The notes under the pieces are model-generated. The model was given only the letters and a program-made list of their open reading frames with translations, made no database searches and was not told the DNA's origin. Shown here one piece after another: positions 48,856-58,597 of a stretch of DNA of 64,000 nt (its first letter is position 1; each line of letters opens with the position of its first letter). The translations under genes were made by a program, and so were the position numbers. Source of the stretch: Fusibacter_A sp965140735 (lineage in GTDB: Bacteria > Bacillota > Clostridia > Peptostreptococcales > Acidaminobacteraceae); NCBI GenBank assembly GCA_965140735.1, contig OZ223306.1, positions 1-64,000 of the forward strand, in the 5' to 3' direction.

Positions 48856-50250
48856 ATGAAAAGAGTATTGAGTTTATTGTTGGTTATTATGATGATGTTC
48901 AGTTTAGTAGCCTGTGGCTCTAACAGTCAACCAACTAGTAATGAAAATGAAGCTGAAACAAGTACACCAGCAGCAGAACCTGCTTCAACAGAACCAGCTT
49001 CAACAGAAAAGGTAACATTAAATGTATGGTCGTTTACAGATGAAGTACCAAAAATGATTGATAAGTTCTTGGAAATGCATCCTGATTTTGCTGCAAAATA
49101 TGATATTAACACGACTATCATAGCAACAACTGAAGGCGCTTACCAACCAGCTCTTGACCAAGCACTAGCAGGTGGCGGTAAAGATGCTCCAGATCTTTAC
49201 ACTGCTGAAGCTGCATTCGTACTCAAGTATGCTCAAGGCGCTGCTTCTCAGTATGCAGCACCTTACAAAGAATTAGGTATTGATGTTGACAAAGAAGTTA
49301 AAGATGCTGATATCGCACAATATACTGTAGATATTGGTACAAACCCTAATGGCGATTTAGTTGGTTTAGGGTATCAAGCAACAGGTGGTGCTTATATCTA
49401 TCGTCGATCAATCGCAAAAGATGTTTGGGGCACAGATGATCCAGACGAAATTGCAAAAATCATCGGACCGGGCTGGGATAAATTCTATGCTGCAGCAGCT
49501 GATTTAAAAGCAAAAGGCTATGGTATCGTTTCTGGTGATGGCGATATATGGCATGCAATTGAGAACAGTTCAGAAAAGGGCTGGGTCGTTGATGGTAAAT
49601 TTTATATGGATCCTAAACGTGAAGCATTTTTAGATTTCTCTAAGGAACTTAAAGATAAAGGTTATCATAACGATACTCAAGACTGGCAAGATGCTTGGTA
49701 TGCAGATATGAAAGATGCAGGCGAAAAGAAAATTTTTGGTTTCTTTGGTCCAGCATGGTTGATCAACTATGTTATGGCAGGTAATAGTGGTGATACTTAT
49801 GGTGATTGGGCAGTATGTGAGCCACCAGTAGGTTTCTTCTGGGGTGGTACTTGGGTATTTGCTTCTGAATCTTCAGAGAAAAAAGAAGCTGTTGGCCAAA
49901 TTATCGATTGGATTACTTTAGATACAACTGAGCAAGGTCTTCAATACATGTGGGCAAACGGCACACTTAATGGTGAAGGTGGTACAAAAGATACAGTTGC
50001 TTCTGGTACGGTAATGGCAAAATCAGATGGTACACTTGAATTCTTAGGTGGTCAAGATATGTTCAAAATCTTTATCCCTGCAAATCAATTTGCAAATGGT
50101 AAAAACTTGACTCAATATGATGAAAACATCAATCTGTACTGGAGAGATCAAGTTAGAGCGTATACTGCTGGAGAGAAATCAAGAGAAGATGCGATTAAAG
50201 GTTTAAAACAAATGGTTAGAGATAATCTTGATATCATTGTAGAAGATTAA
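48856..50250 (+). CDS. Sugar ABC transporter substrate-binding lipoprotein
   Basis: A 464-residue lipoprotein. The signal peptide ends in LVAC with lipid-carrying Cys20, followed by a Ser/Thr/Glu-rich linker. The mature part is a family-1 solute-binding protein (VTLNVWSFTDEVPKMIDKF, then GGKDAPDLYTAEAAFV). It captures an oligosaccharide outside the membrane for the two permeases that follow. The 213-bp gap from the GH3 gene shows no clear promoter or terminator. Confidence 0.92.
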   Translation: MKRVLSLLLVIMMMFSLVACGSNSQPTSNENEAETSTPAAEPASTEPASTEKVTLNVWSFTDEVPKMIDKFLEMHPDFAAKYDINTTIIATTEGAYQPALDQALAGGGKDAPDLYTAEAAFVLKYAQGAASQYAAPYKELGIDVDKEVKDADIAQYTVDIGTNPNGDLVGLGYQATGGAYIYRRSIAKDVWGTDDPDEIAKIIGPGWDKFYAAAADLKAKGYGIVSGDGDIWHAIENSSEKGWVVDGKFYMDPKREAFLDFSKELKDKGYHNDTQDWQDAWYADMKDAGEKKIFGFFGPAWLINYVMAGNSGDTYGDWAVCEPPVGFFWGGTWVFASESSEKKEAVGQIIDWITLDTTEQGLQYMWANGTLNGEGGTKDTVASGTVMAKSDGTLEFLGGQDMFKIFIPANQFANGKNLTQYDENINLYWRDQVRAYTAGEKSREDAIKGLKQMVRDNLDIIVED

Positions 50251-50260
50251 GAAAATAAAA

Positions 50261-50305
50261 AATTGGGATAGGAAATCCAACATAAGTGATATTCCTATCC
50301 CAATT
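50261..50305 (+). promoter_or_regulatory. Intercistronic hairpin between binding protein and permease genes
   Basis: AATTGGGATAGGAA pairs perfectly with TTCCTATCCCAATT around 17 bases. No T run follows. Such hairpins usually protect the binding-protein mRNA and lower expression of the downstream permeases. Confidence 0.8.
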
Positions 50306-50321
50306 ATATTCAGGAGGTGAC

Positions 50322-51302
50322 ATGTCATTGAAACGCAAAAAAGGCGTTAGTTATGCAAAATACGGATACATCTTTAGTATTCCTTTTGCTTTAGTATTTC
50401 TCATTTTTGCTCTGTATCCGATTATTTACACTGCGATACTGGGATTTACAGATTTTAAGGGACTTGGTACTAAGTCGTGGCATTTTCTTGACAATCCATT
50501 TCACAATTTTATAATCATTTTGAATAATGAGTCGTTTAGACAATCTCTTTACAACACATTTGTCATTTGGACTGCAAACTTTATTCCTCAGATATTACTC
50601 GCATTGATTTTAACGGCATGGTTTACGTCAAGACGCAATAAGTTAAGAGGAAAAGGGCTATTTAAAATTATTTTTTATTTACCGAATATAATCACTGCAG
50701 CAAGTATTGCGATTTTATTTTACTCATTATTTGGTTATCCAGTTGGCCCTGTAAACAGTCTATTACTGAAATTGGGTTTAATTGATAAGCCTGAATTCTT
50801 CTTAGTAAGTAAAACAATGTCTAGAGGCGTTGTCGCATTTATTCAATTTTGGATGTGGTATGGCTATACAATGATTATCCTTGTTTCAGGTGTTTTGGGG
50901 ATTAGTCCAGATATCTATGAAGCAGCAGAAATTGATGGTACCACAGGATTTCAAGCTTTTCTATATATTACACTGCCAAACTTAAAAACCATTTTACTCT
51001 ATGTATTGGTTACAAGTATGATTGGTGGATTGAATATGTACGATATTCCTAAGATGTTTATGCAAGGTGGACCAGATAACGCTACCTTAACAACAAGTGT
51101 GTTTATTTACAATCAAGCATTTAGTGGAAGCTATCTCTTTAATCGAGCTGCTGCCGCAAGTATGATTATGTTTTTAATCATAGCCTTTTTCTCAGGCATT
51201 TTATTCTACTTGCTTAGAGATAAGGATGAAATAGAAAGACGTAAAGAGTATAAAAAAATGCGAAAGGAATACAAGCAAAGACAGGAGGCTGAGGGATTAT
51301 GA
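50322..51302 (+). CDS. Sugar ABC transporter permease (MalF-like)
   Basis: A 326-residue permease with six TM helices. The EAA loop is YEAAEIDGTTGFQAFLYITLP. It pairs with the next gene to form the membrane channel of a CUT1-type importer. The start chosen is ATG 50322 directly behind AGGAGGTGA; upstream in-frame codons lie inside the intercistronic hairpin. Confidence 0.9.
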   Translation: MSLKRKKGVSYAKYGYIFSIPFALVFLIFALYPIIYTAILGFTDFKGLGTKSWHFLDNPFHNFIIILNNESFRQSLYNTFVIWTANFIPQILLALILTAWFTSRRNKLRGKGLFKIIFYLPNIITAASIAILFYSLFGYPVGPVNSLLLKLGLIDKPEFFLVSKTMSRGVVAFIQFWMWYGYTMIILVSGVLGISPDIYEAAEIDGTTGFQAFLYITLPNLKTILLYVLVTSMIGGLNMYDIPKMFMQGGPDNATLTTSVFIYNQAFSGSYLFNRAAAASMIMFLIIAFFSGILFYLLRDKDEIERRKEYKKMRKEYKQRQEAEGL

Positions 51303-52147
51303 AAAAGACAAAAAGGAGTGAATCAGTTCTTTTTAAAGTGATCGCCTATTCTGTATGTATTTTATTAGCGATTGTAAGTATATTGCCCTTCTGGATTATG
51401 TTTGTGAATGCAACGAGGAGTACTTACCAAATTCAGCAAGATGCACTTTCTTTTTTACCATCTAAATATTTATTTGATAATATTCAGATTTTACTTGGAA
51501 AAACATTTGACCCCCTTAGAGGTCTTATAAATTCGACTATTATCTCCACGTCATCTACTTTGTGTACAATTTATTTTTCGGCTTTAACAGCGTATGCATT
51601 AGTCGCTTATAATTGGAAATTAAGAGGTCCTTTCTTTACTTTTATCATGGCTGTAATGATGATTCCAGCACAGGTTTCAAGTATTGGATTTTATCAGTTT
51701 ATGTATAAAATAGGGATGACTAATAATTTCTTAGCACTTATATTACCAACAATAGCGACACCAGCTGCGGTTTTCTTTATGAGGCAGTTCATGCTGGCAT
51801 CACTTCCACTTGAACTTGTGGAAGCTGCACGAATTGATGGCGCGGGTGAATTTTATACTTTTAATAAAATTGTGTTACCAATCATGAAACCCGCAATGGC
51901 AACACAAGCTATTTTCACATTTGTTTCAAGTTGGAATAATCTATTCTTACCATTGATTCTACTTACTAAGAGTGAAAAATATACGATGCCTATTATGGTA
52001 AGTCTATTAAGAGGCGATATTTATAAGACAGAATATGGTGCTGTCTATCTTGGACTGGCATTGACCGTCTTACCAATATTCATCGTATACTTCTTATTAT
52101 CTAAGTACATCGTAGAAGGTGTTGCACTTGGCGGTGTGAAAGGTTAA
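51299..52147 (+). CDS. Sugar ABC transporter permease (MalG-like)
   Basis: A 282-residue permease with six TM helices and the EAA loop VEAARIDGAGEFYTFNKIVLP. ATGA overlap with the previous gene indicates coupled translation. No ATPase gene is present in the locus, so a shared MsmK/UgpC-type ATPase coded elsewhere must energise it. A terminator follows. Confidence 0.9.
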   Translation: MKKTKRSESVLFKVIAYSVCILLAIVSILPFWIMFVNATRSTYQIQQDALSFLPSKYLFDNIQILLGKTFDPLRGLINSTIISTSSTLCTIYFSALTAYALVAYNWKLRGPFFTFIMAVMMIPAQVSSIGFYQFMYKIGMTNNFLALILPTIATPAAVFFMRQFMLASLPLELVEAARIDGAGEFYTFNKIVLPIMKPAMATQAIFTFVSSWNNLFLPLILLTKSEKYTMPIMVSLLRGDIYKTEYGAVYLGLALTVLPIFIVYFLLSKYIVEGVALGGVKG

Positions 52148-52180
52148 CTTTTAAATTTAAAAATGACTATGTAAAAAACG

Positions 52181-52219
52181 AAAGCATCACTAACGCATTA
52201 TGGTTAGTGATGCTTTTTT
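52181..52219 (+). terminator. Terminator of the sugar transport operon
   Basis: AAAGCATCACTAAC pairs with GTTAGTGATGCTTT, then T. Confidence 0.9.
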
Positions 52220-52305
52220 ATATAACTAAAATGCACTTAACTTGGAGTAGAAATAGTGTTAACGGTATATCTTTCTTCAATAATATAGGTTTGCTCAGAA
52301 ACTAA

Positions 52306-52382
52306 TTTAACTGTAAGTTAAATTGATATTGACAACGGGAGTCTCGTAGTATATTATAAGTATAATTTAACTCACAGTTAAA
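52306..52382 (+). promoter_or_regulatory. Promoter of the epimerase-dpp operon with paired XRE-cupin operators
   Basis: TTTAACT-GTA-AGTTAAA (52306-52322) and TTTAACT-CAC-AGTTAAA (52366-52382) are perfect 7-3-7 palindromes spaced exactly 60 bp. Between them is TTGACA (52329-52334), 17 bp, TATTAT (52352-52357), so one operator lies upstream of the -35 and the other at the start of transcription. The same arrangement recurs at 59246-59322. Confidence 0.82.
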
Positions 52383-52410
52383 AAATCCTTTGGGGGGAGA
52401 AGTAAAACAT

Positions 52411-53487
52411 ATGAAAATAGTAAATGTGACATTTGAGAAGTTACGACTTAAATTACTGGATTCTTTTAAAATTGCCTTTACCTCGTTCGATTATGTGGAC
52501 AATATTATTCTTAAGATAACCACAGATGAAGGCATTGTTGGCTATGGCGAAGCAGCACCTTTTTTACCGGTAACTGGTGAAACAGCAGACGGTGTTTTAG
52601 CAGTCCTTGAATTGCTCAAGGCAGGTCTAATAGGACGAGATCCATTTGATATCGAATCTATTCACAGTTATATGGATAAGGTAGTCTATGGCAATGGTTC
52701 AGCAAAATGTGCAATAGACATTGCAATTTATGATATTATGGGCAAAGCCGTTGGCTTACCGGTATATAAGCTTCTAGGGGGCCAACGACAAGAAATACAG
52801 AATGATATTACCATTGGGATCAGTACACCTGAGGAAATGAGTGCAATGGCTGAACGATATGTCAAAGAAGAGGGCTTCAATATACTTAAGATCAAGGCTG
52901 GCATTAATGCAGATGAGGATATTCGCACAATGGCACTGATTCGAAAAAAAGTGGGTGGAGATATTCGACTCAGAGTCGATGCGAATCAAGGTTATGATGT
53001 TGCGCAGGCGTTATATGCCATAGATGGCTTTAAAAAATATGGTGTTGAGGCAGTGGAACAGTGTTTGCCTTATTGGGATTGTGAGGGCGCTGCGTTTCTC
53101 AGATCCAATGTATCTGGTATAAAATTGATGATAGATGAGTCTATTCACAATACTAAGGATGCCCAAAGATTTGTAAGTGCAGGGAGTGCTGATATCCTCA
53201 ATATCAAATTGATGAAATGTGGTGGCCTTCTACAAGGGCTTAAAATAAATAATATAGCTGAGGCCAGTGGTGTAACATGCATGGTTGGCTGTATGATCGA
53301 GACCAAGATTGCACTCACAGCTGGTATAAGCTTGGTTGCTGCGCGTAAGAATATTACTGAAGCGGACTGCGACAGTTTTATGTTTTATGACAATTCAAAG
53401 TTGGGGATTACTGGCGGGTTTGAGCGAAATCAAGATAAATTTTCATTGTTAGACAAGCCAGGGTTAGGCATTGAATTGTCTTTCTAA
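52411..53487 (+). CDS. Dipeptide epimerase (L-Ala-D/L-Glu epimerase-like), enolase superfamily
   Basis: A 358-residue MR/MLE-type enzyme. The catalytic KxK is Lys160-I-Lys162, metal ligands are Asp190 (RVDANQG), Glu216 and Asp242 (MIDESI), and the opposing base is Lys266 (NIKLMKCGG), nearly at the positions of Bacillus subtilis YkfB. It epimerises dipeptides such as L-Ala-D-Glu from murein turnover to LL forms; the exact dipeptide is unknown. It leads an operon with a dipeptide ABC importer. The ATG at 52411 follows GGGGGGAG; the earlier in-frame codon at 52390 is unlikely. Confidence 0.88.
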   Translation: MKIVNVTFEKLRLKLLDSFKIAFTSFDYVDNIILKITTDEGIVGYGEAAPFLPVTGETADGVLAVLELLKAGLIGRDPFDIESIHSYMDKVVYGNGSAKCAIDIAIYDIMGKAVGLPVYKLLGGQRQEIQNDITIGISTPEEMSAMAERYVKEEGFNILKIKAGINADEDIRTMALIRKKVGGDIRLRVDANQGYDVAQALYAIDGFKKYGVEAVEQCLPYWDCEGAAFLRSNVSGIKLMIDESIHNTKDAQRFVSAGSADILNIKLMKCGGLLQGLKINNIAEASGVTCMVGCMIETKIALTAGISLVAARKNITEADCDSFMFYDNSKLGITGGFERNQDKFSLLDKPGLGIELSF

Positions 53488-53510
53488 ATGTGAAAGGGGT
53501 TGAAATAACA

Positions 53511-54440
53511 GTGCTAAAATATGTTTTTAAGCGATTGCTTTTTATTGTGCCTACTTTGTTAGGCGGTATTCTAATTGTGTTTAGTATTATGAATCTGACA
53601 CCTGGAGATCCAGGCAGACAGATACTGGGCATGAATGCAAAACAGGAACAAGTAGACCAATTAAACCATGAACTGGGCTATGACAAACCATTTTTAACGC
53701 GTTTTGGGGAATATTGTATGGATTTATGCCATGGAGATTTGGGGACTTCATATCGAACGAGAAGGCCATTTACAGAGGAACTTATCAGCAGAATCCCGAA
53801 TACTTTGAAAATTGGTCTATCTGCTTTTGTACTGTCGTCTATTATAGGAATTTCACTGGGGATCTTAGCTGCTGTTAGGCAGTACTCTCTGGTGGATACT
53901 TTCAGTTCGGTGACAGCGATTCTCTTTGCTTCCATACCGGGATTTTTCCTTGGGATGATATTAATCTATATATTCGGGCTAAAACTCGGTTGGCTCCCAA
54001 CTTTCGGTGCATCTTCCTTCAAACATTTTATAATGCCGGTGGCAACTTTAACCGTTGCGACAAGTGTTTCCTTATTAAGGTTGACACGGAGTACAATGCT
54101 CGATGCAATCAAGCAAGATTATATTCGAACAGCCACTGCTAAAGGGTGTTCTAAAAATCGCATTTACTGGAAACATGCACTGAAAAATGCTATTTTACCT
54201 GTGATTACGGTTATGGGAATGAGTGCTGGAACTGTTATGGGGGGCACTGTTATCATAGAAAGTGTCTTTGCAATACCGGGTATGGGCAGCTATATGCTCA
54301 CTGCAATTAGGGCTAAAGATATACCTGTTGTCATGTCGTCTACGGTACTGCTCTCTTTGGTTTTCTGCCTGATTATGATTCTTGTGGATATTCTATGTGC
54401 GGTTATTGATCCTCGAATACGTGAGAGATCAATAGGATAA
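53511..54440 (+). CDS. Dipeptide/oligopeptide ABC transporter permease (DppB-like)
   Basis: A 309-residue permease with six TM helices. It starts LKYVFKRLLFIVPTLLGG, typical of DppB/OppB, and has the long first loop with NLTPGDPG and HGDLGTSYRTRRPF. The EAA-like loop is YIRTATAKGCSKNRIYWKHAL. The GTG at 53511 best fits the family's N-terminus, although spacing from AAAGGGG is rather long; GTG at 53490 is the alternative. Confidence 0.9.
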   Translation: MLKYVFKRLLFIVPTLLGGILIVFSIMNLTPGDPGRQILGMNAKQEQVDQLNHELGYDKPFLTRFGEYCMDLCHGDLGTSYRTRRPFTEELISRIPNTLKIGLSAFVLSSIIGISLGILAAVRQYSLVDTFSSVTAILFASIPGFFLGMILIYIFGLKLGWLPTFGASSFKHFIMPVATLTVATSVSLLRLTRSTMLDAIKQDYIRTATAKGCSKNRIYWKHALKNAILPVITVMGMSAGTVMGGTVIIESVFAIPGMGSYMLTAIRAKDIPVVMSSTVLLSLVFCLIMILVDILCAVIDPRIRERSIG

Positions 54441-54452
54441 GAGGTGAGGGAT

Positions 54453-55340
54453 ATGAAAGAAATTGAAAAGACACGTTACATTAAAAGCAAGAGCAAAGGA
54501 GAGCGATTATTTGAGAATTGGTCTCTCTATAAGAAAAATAAGGCTGCAGTTATTGGCCTAATCATATTAGTCGTTTTTGTCTTAGTGGCTGTTTTCGCAG
54601 ATTTGATTGTGCCATATGAAGTTGCGATTAATCAAAGTAGTGCTCAACGTCTTCAAAATCCAAGCAGTCAACATTTTTTTGGTACAGACAGGTTAGGGCG
54701 AGATGTCTTTGCGAGAATTGTACACGGCAGTAGACGTTCGTTATCTCTAGGTGTATTGACAACGCTTTTTTCGGTTGTAATTGGTGGCTTTATAGGTATA
54801 TGTTGTGGCTATTTTGGTGGGAAATTTGACACAATTGTGATGCGTTTATGTGATGTTGCAGTGAGTATACCACCATTGCTCTTTGCTTTGGCAGTGGTAG
54901 CTGCACTTGGTGCTAATATGACAAATCTTATTATAGCCATTACAGCGATTAGTGTCCCAAGTTATATTCGTGTGGTGCGATCTGTAATTCTATCCATCGT
55001 CGAGCAAGAATATATATATGCGGCTCATATGTGCGGCAGCAAAAGTGGTGTGATTATGTTTCGACATATTTTACCGAATGCCATGGGGCCGATATTGGTT
55101 CAAGCGAGTATGAATGTTGCGAGTATGATGCTTGCAGCAGCTGGCCTTTCGTTTATTGGTATGGGTGTGCAGGCGCCAACACCAGAATGGGGCGCAATGC
55201 TCAATGATGCAAAAGATTATATGTTCAATCAACCTTATCTCTTGGCATTTCCTGGTTCAGCTATTGCCCTTAGTGCTCTATCCCTGAATCTAGTTGGCGA
55301 TGGTCTTCGTGATGCTTTAGATCCTAGATTAAGAACTTGA
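54453..55340 (+). CDS. Dipeptide/oligopeptide ABC transporter permease (DppC-like)
   Basis: A 295-residue permease. An N-terminal cytoplasmic segment precedes the first TM helix (AAVIGLIILVVFVLVAVFAD), then comes HFFGTDRLGRDVFARIVHGS, the DppC/OppC hallmark, and the EAA-like loop YIYAAHMCGSKSGVIMFRHI. It forms the channel with the DppB-like gene 12 bases upstream. Confidence 0.9.
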   Translation: MKEIEKTRYIKSKSKGERLFENWSLYKKNKAAVIGLIILVVFVLVAVFADLIVPYEVAINQSSAQRLQNPSSQHFFGTDRLGRDVFARIVHGSRRSLSLGVLTTLFSVVIGGFIGICCGYFGGKFDTIVMRLCDVAVSIPPLLFALAVVAALGANMTNLIIAITAISVPSYIRVVRSVILSIVEQEYIYAAHMCGSKSGVIMFRHILPNAMGPILVQASMNVASMMLAAAGLSFIGMGVQAPTPEWGAMLNDAKDYMFNQPYLLAFPGSAIALSALSLNLVGDGLRDALDPRLRT

Positions 55341-55348
55341 GGTGTACT

Positions 55349-56347
55349 ATGAATACAATGAGAAAAGAAAATGACAATTCAAATGAAGTGCTCCTTAGAG
55401 TTGAGAATCTAAGGGTTAGTTTTAAGACTGAAAAGGCCGTTTTAAAAGCGGTTGAAGATGTCTCTTTTAAAGTTTATCGTGGTGAGACTTTGGGTATTGT
55501 TGGAGAATCTGGATGTGGGAAGAGTATTACTTGCATGTCCATTATGAAATTAATTCAGGGCAACAATGTGATTTATGAAGATGGTAAAATTTGTTTTGAA
55601 GATATCAACACCTTGTCACTGTCTGATAAAGCACTTCAAGAAATTAGAGGCAAAGAAATCGCCTATATATTTCAAGAACCCATGACAGCACTAAATCCGC
55701 TGTATACCATTGGAAATCAAATGAGCGAAGCGTTGAGACTTCATGTGAAAGTCGGTAAAAAGGAAGCTCTTAAACAATGTGCTCATTATCTGGAGAAGGT
55801 TAAAATTCCAAATCCAAACGAAGTCTTAATGCGTTATCCTTTTAGCCTTTCAGGTGGGATGCGTCAACGTGTGATGATCGCCATGGCTTTGATCACCAAT
55901 TCTAAATTGATCATAGCAGATGAACCGACTACGGCATTAGATGTGACTATTCAGGCACAAATTATCGATCTTATGAAGGATCTCCAAAGCGAGTTTGGAT
56001 GTTCCTACATTTTTATAACCCATGATTTAGGGGTTATCAGTGAAGTAAGCGATCGTGTTGCTGTTATGTATGGTGGGCGGATTGTGGAGTCATCAGATAC
56101 AGATACGATTTTTGAAAGTGCAAGACATCCTTATACAATAGGTTTGATTGCATCTCGACCTCACGGTGAAATGGTTGAAGATAGGCTCCCTGTAATTCCT
56201 GGAAATGTGCCGTCATTAAATAATAAACCAATGGGATGTCCTTTTCATCCTCGATGTGAGGCTGTAATGGATAAGTGTCGTAAAAGTTTCCCTGAGACGA
56301 TAGAGATTGCTCCGGGACATACAGTAGCTTGTTGGAAATATATATAG
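55349..56347 (+). CDS. Dipeptide ABC transporter ATPase (DppD-like)
   Basis: A 332-residue ATPase: Walker A GESGCGKS, Q-loop IFQEPMTALNP, signature LSGGMRQR, Walker B LIIADEPTTALD, H-loop THD. The C-terminal oligopeptide-transporter extension has the CPFHPRCEAVMDKC cysteine group. It works with the DppF-like protein as a heterodimer. ATG 55349 follows GAGGTG. Confidence 0.92.
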   Translation: MNTMRKENDNSNEVLLRVENLRVSFKTEKAVLKAVEDVSFKVYRGETLGIVGESGCGKSITCMSIMKLIQGNNVIYEDGKICFEDINTLSLSDKALQEIRGKEIAYIFQEPMTALNPLYTIGNQMSEALRLHVKVGKKEALKQCAHYLEKVKIPNPNEVLMRYPFSLSGGMRQRVMIAMALITNSKLIIADEPTTALDVTIQAQIIDLMKDLQSEFGCSYIFITHDLGVISEVSDRVAVMYGGRIVESSDTDTIFESARHPYTIGLIASRPHGEMVEDRLPVIPGNVPSLNNKPMGCPFHPRCEAVMDKCRKSFPETIEIAPGHTVACWKYI

Positions 56348-56363
56348 AAATGAGACGTGAACT

Positions 56364-57347
56364 ATGAGCGAACTTATAGAAGTAAAGAATTTAAAAAAAT
56401 ATTATCCAATTAAATCTGGATTTTTAAACCGTAACCTGGGCAATGTTAAAGCTGTAGATGGTGTAAACTTTTCTATAAAAAGAGGTAAAACACTTGGTCT
56501 TGTTGGAGAATCTGGCTGTGGTAAATCAACTGTAGGCAGAGTAATGGTTGGACTAAATCCATCAACAGAAGGAGACGTTATTTTTGATGGCGAAAGCATG
56601 ATCACAGCATCCCCTGATAGAAAAAGAGAAATGCGGAAAAGGATGCAGATGGTTTTTCAAGATCCGTTTTCATCTCTTGACCCAAGGATGAATGTTTATG
56701 ATTTAATTTCAGAAGGTATGGTTGCTTATAACATGGTAAAAAGTCGTGACGAACTCGAGGAAAAGGTAAACGATCTTATGTCACTTTGCGGCCTTTTTCC
56801 CGATCAAGCCTACCGCTATGCACACCAGTTTTCAGGTGGACAAAGACAGCGCATTTGTATTGCCCGTGCGCTTGCTACTCATCCTGATTTTATCGTTCTT
56901 GATGAGGCGGTCTCTGCTTTGGATGTGTCCATACAGGCACAAATTATAAATTTACTTAAAGATTTACAGGATGAAATGAAACTGACTTATCTATTTGTTT
57001 CACATGACTTGAATATTGTGAGATTTATCAGTGATGAAGTAGCTGTTATGTATTTAGGAGAAATTGTTGAATATGGGACGAGACAGCAGATTTTTGATAA
57101 TCCATTGCATCCGTATACAGTGGCGCTTTTATCAGCATCGCCTGCTTTTACGAGAGCAGAAAAAGCAAATAAAAAGCGTATTATCCTTGAAGGCGATTTA
57201 CCATCTCCATATGATATGCCACAGGGGTGTCGATTTGCCACGAGATGTCCATATTGTGTCGATAAGTGTATTCAAATAAAGCCTGATTTTTTGGATAGAG
57301 GAGATGGTCACTTTTGTATGTGTCACAGAGCAGATTTATTTAAATAG
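56364..57347 (+). CDS. Dipeptide ABC transporter ATPase (DppF-like)
   Basis: A 327-residue ATPase: Walker A GESGCGKS, MVFQDPFSSLDPRM, signature FSGGQRQR, Walker B IVLDEAVSALD, and a C-terminal RFATRCPYCVDKC extension with cysteines that can bind an iron-sulfur cluster in this family. Partner of the DppD-like gene 16 bases upstream. Confidence 0.92.
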   Translation: MSELIEVKNLKKYYPIKSGFLNRNLGNVKAVDGVNFSIKRGKTLGLVGESGCGKSTVGRVMVGLNPSTEGDVIFDGESMITASPDRKREMRKRMQMVFQDPFSSLDPRMNVYDLISEGMVAYNMVKSRDELEEKVNDLMSLCGLFPDQAYRYAHQFSGGQRQRICIARALATHPDFIVLDEAVSALDVSIQAQIINLLKDLQDEMKLTYLFVSHDLNIVRFISDEVAVMYLGEIVEYGTRQQIFDNPLHPYTVALLSASPAFTRAEKANKKRIILEGDLPSPYDMPQGCRFATRCPYCVDKCIQIKPDFLDRGDGHFCMCHRADLFK

Positions 57348-57368
57348 AGAAAAGACAGGAGGGGAAAA

Positions 57369-58562
57369 ATGATTATTAGTGCTGATCGTGTCATTATAGG
57401 CGATCGAAAAACAGTTATTGAGGATGGTGCTTTGTGCATGATCGATGGTGTCATTAAAATGGTGGGGCATCGATGTGATGTGGTAAAAAAATATCCTGAT
57501 GAACCCACTGAATCCTATCCGGGATCAACAATTATGCCTGGCATGATTGACCTTCACGTACATCTAGGATGGCCACAAGATCCTACTTATAAAGGACGAT
57601 ACAATAGTCCTTCACTGCGTGCGTTATACGCTGCTGGTAAAATGTCAGAAACACTCAAGGCAGGTGTTACAACCATTAGAGATGTGGCCTCTTCAAGTGG
57701 TATCGGAACGGCACTAAAAAAAGCATCGACAGATGGTCATATTGAAGCTCCACGGATTTTTACAAGTCTTCAAGGGCTCTGTATGACTGGTGGACACGGT
57801 GCGGACCCAGAAGATGAAAGTGTGCTTGAAGTAGATGGTGTAGAGGCTATAAGAAAAGCAGTTAGAGTTAATTTAAAAAATGGTGCAGATTGCATAAAAG
57901 TATTGACCAGCGAAGGTTACAGAGGGCAGGAACTCAATCAAGAGGAGTTAAATGCTGCTGCAGAGGAGGCACATCGTTTCGGTGTAAAAATTGCAGCTCA
58001 TGCTGGATATGGTGAGTCAATTCAGATGTGTATTGATGCAGGTTTTGACTCTATTGAGCATGGGACGCATCTTACTAAAGAACAGGCCGTCCACATGAAA
58101 GAACATAACATCACTTGGGTGCCAACTGTACTGGTATTTAACCATGTACATGATCATTTGATGAATGGAACAGGTGCCATCACAGATGAGATGCTAAAAG
58201 GACAGCTGAAGTATATGAAGGAAAGTGTTCAGGCTTATCAGAATAATCTTAGAGAGCTTTATGATACAGGTTTGAGAGTTGCAACTGGAACAGATGTGGA
58301 TGGCGTCAACTTCGATGGGGCTTCACCCGTTTCGCTTGAATGTGTTTATCTGGTTAAATGTGGCCTTAAACCGTTAGAAGCGATTGAATGTGCAACCAAA
58401 AATGGTGCGGATCATTTAGGTCTTAAAAACCTTGGGCAACTAAAAGAATCGTATATTGCAGATGTTATTGTTGTCAAGGGAAATCCTCTAGAGCATATTG
58501 AGGCATTAACATGTGTATCTGCCGTCTATCAAGAGGGCAGACGCGTCAACGGATGCGGATAA
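57369..58562 (+). CDS. Metal-dependent amidohydrolase (Xaa-Pro/Xaa-Arg dipeptidase-like)
   Basis: A 397-residue cytoplasmic amidohydrolase. The binuclear site is complete: HVH (His63, His65), Lys177 in DCIKVLTS (the residue that becomes carboxylated), His211 in AAHAGYG, His231 in IEHGTH and Asp309 in GTDVDG. The pattern fits the prolidase-like branch that cleaves dipeptides or N-acyl amino acids. In this operon it probably hydrolyses imported or epimerised dipeptides. AGGAGGGG precedes the ATG. Confidence 0.87.
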   Translation: MIISADRVIIGDRKTVIEDGALCMIDGVIKMVGHRCDVVKKYPDEPTESYPGSTIMPGMIDLHVHLGWPQDPTYKGRYNSPSLRALYAAGKMSETLKAGVTTIRDVASSSGIGTALKKASTDGHIEAPRIFTSLQGLCMTGGHGADPEDESVLEVDGVEAIRKAVRVNLKNGADCIKVLTSEGYRGQELNQEELNAAAEEAHRFGVKIAAHAGYGESIQMCIDAGFDSIEHGTHLTKEQAVHMKEHNITWVPTVLVFNHVHDHLMNGTGAITDEMLKGQLKYMKESVQAYQNNLRELYDTGLRVATGTDVDGVNFDGASPVSLECVYLVKCGLKPLEAIECATKNGADHLGLKNLGQLKESYIADVIVVKGNPLEHIEALTCVSAVYQEGRRVNGCG

Positions 58563-58597
58563 GTAAATGGATTAGGTAAGGATTTAATATGATTTGA

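Noticed and set aside
50322..52147. Incomplete (broken) sugar ABC transporter because no ATPase is present
   Set aside because: CUT1 importers in Gram-positive bacteria commonly share one ATPase coded elsewhere, so a missing ATPase gene is not evidence of decay.
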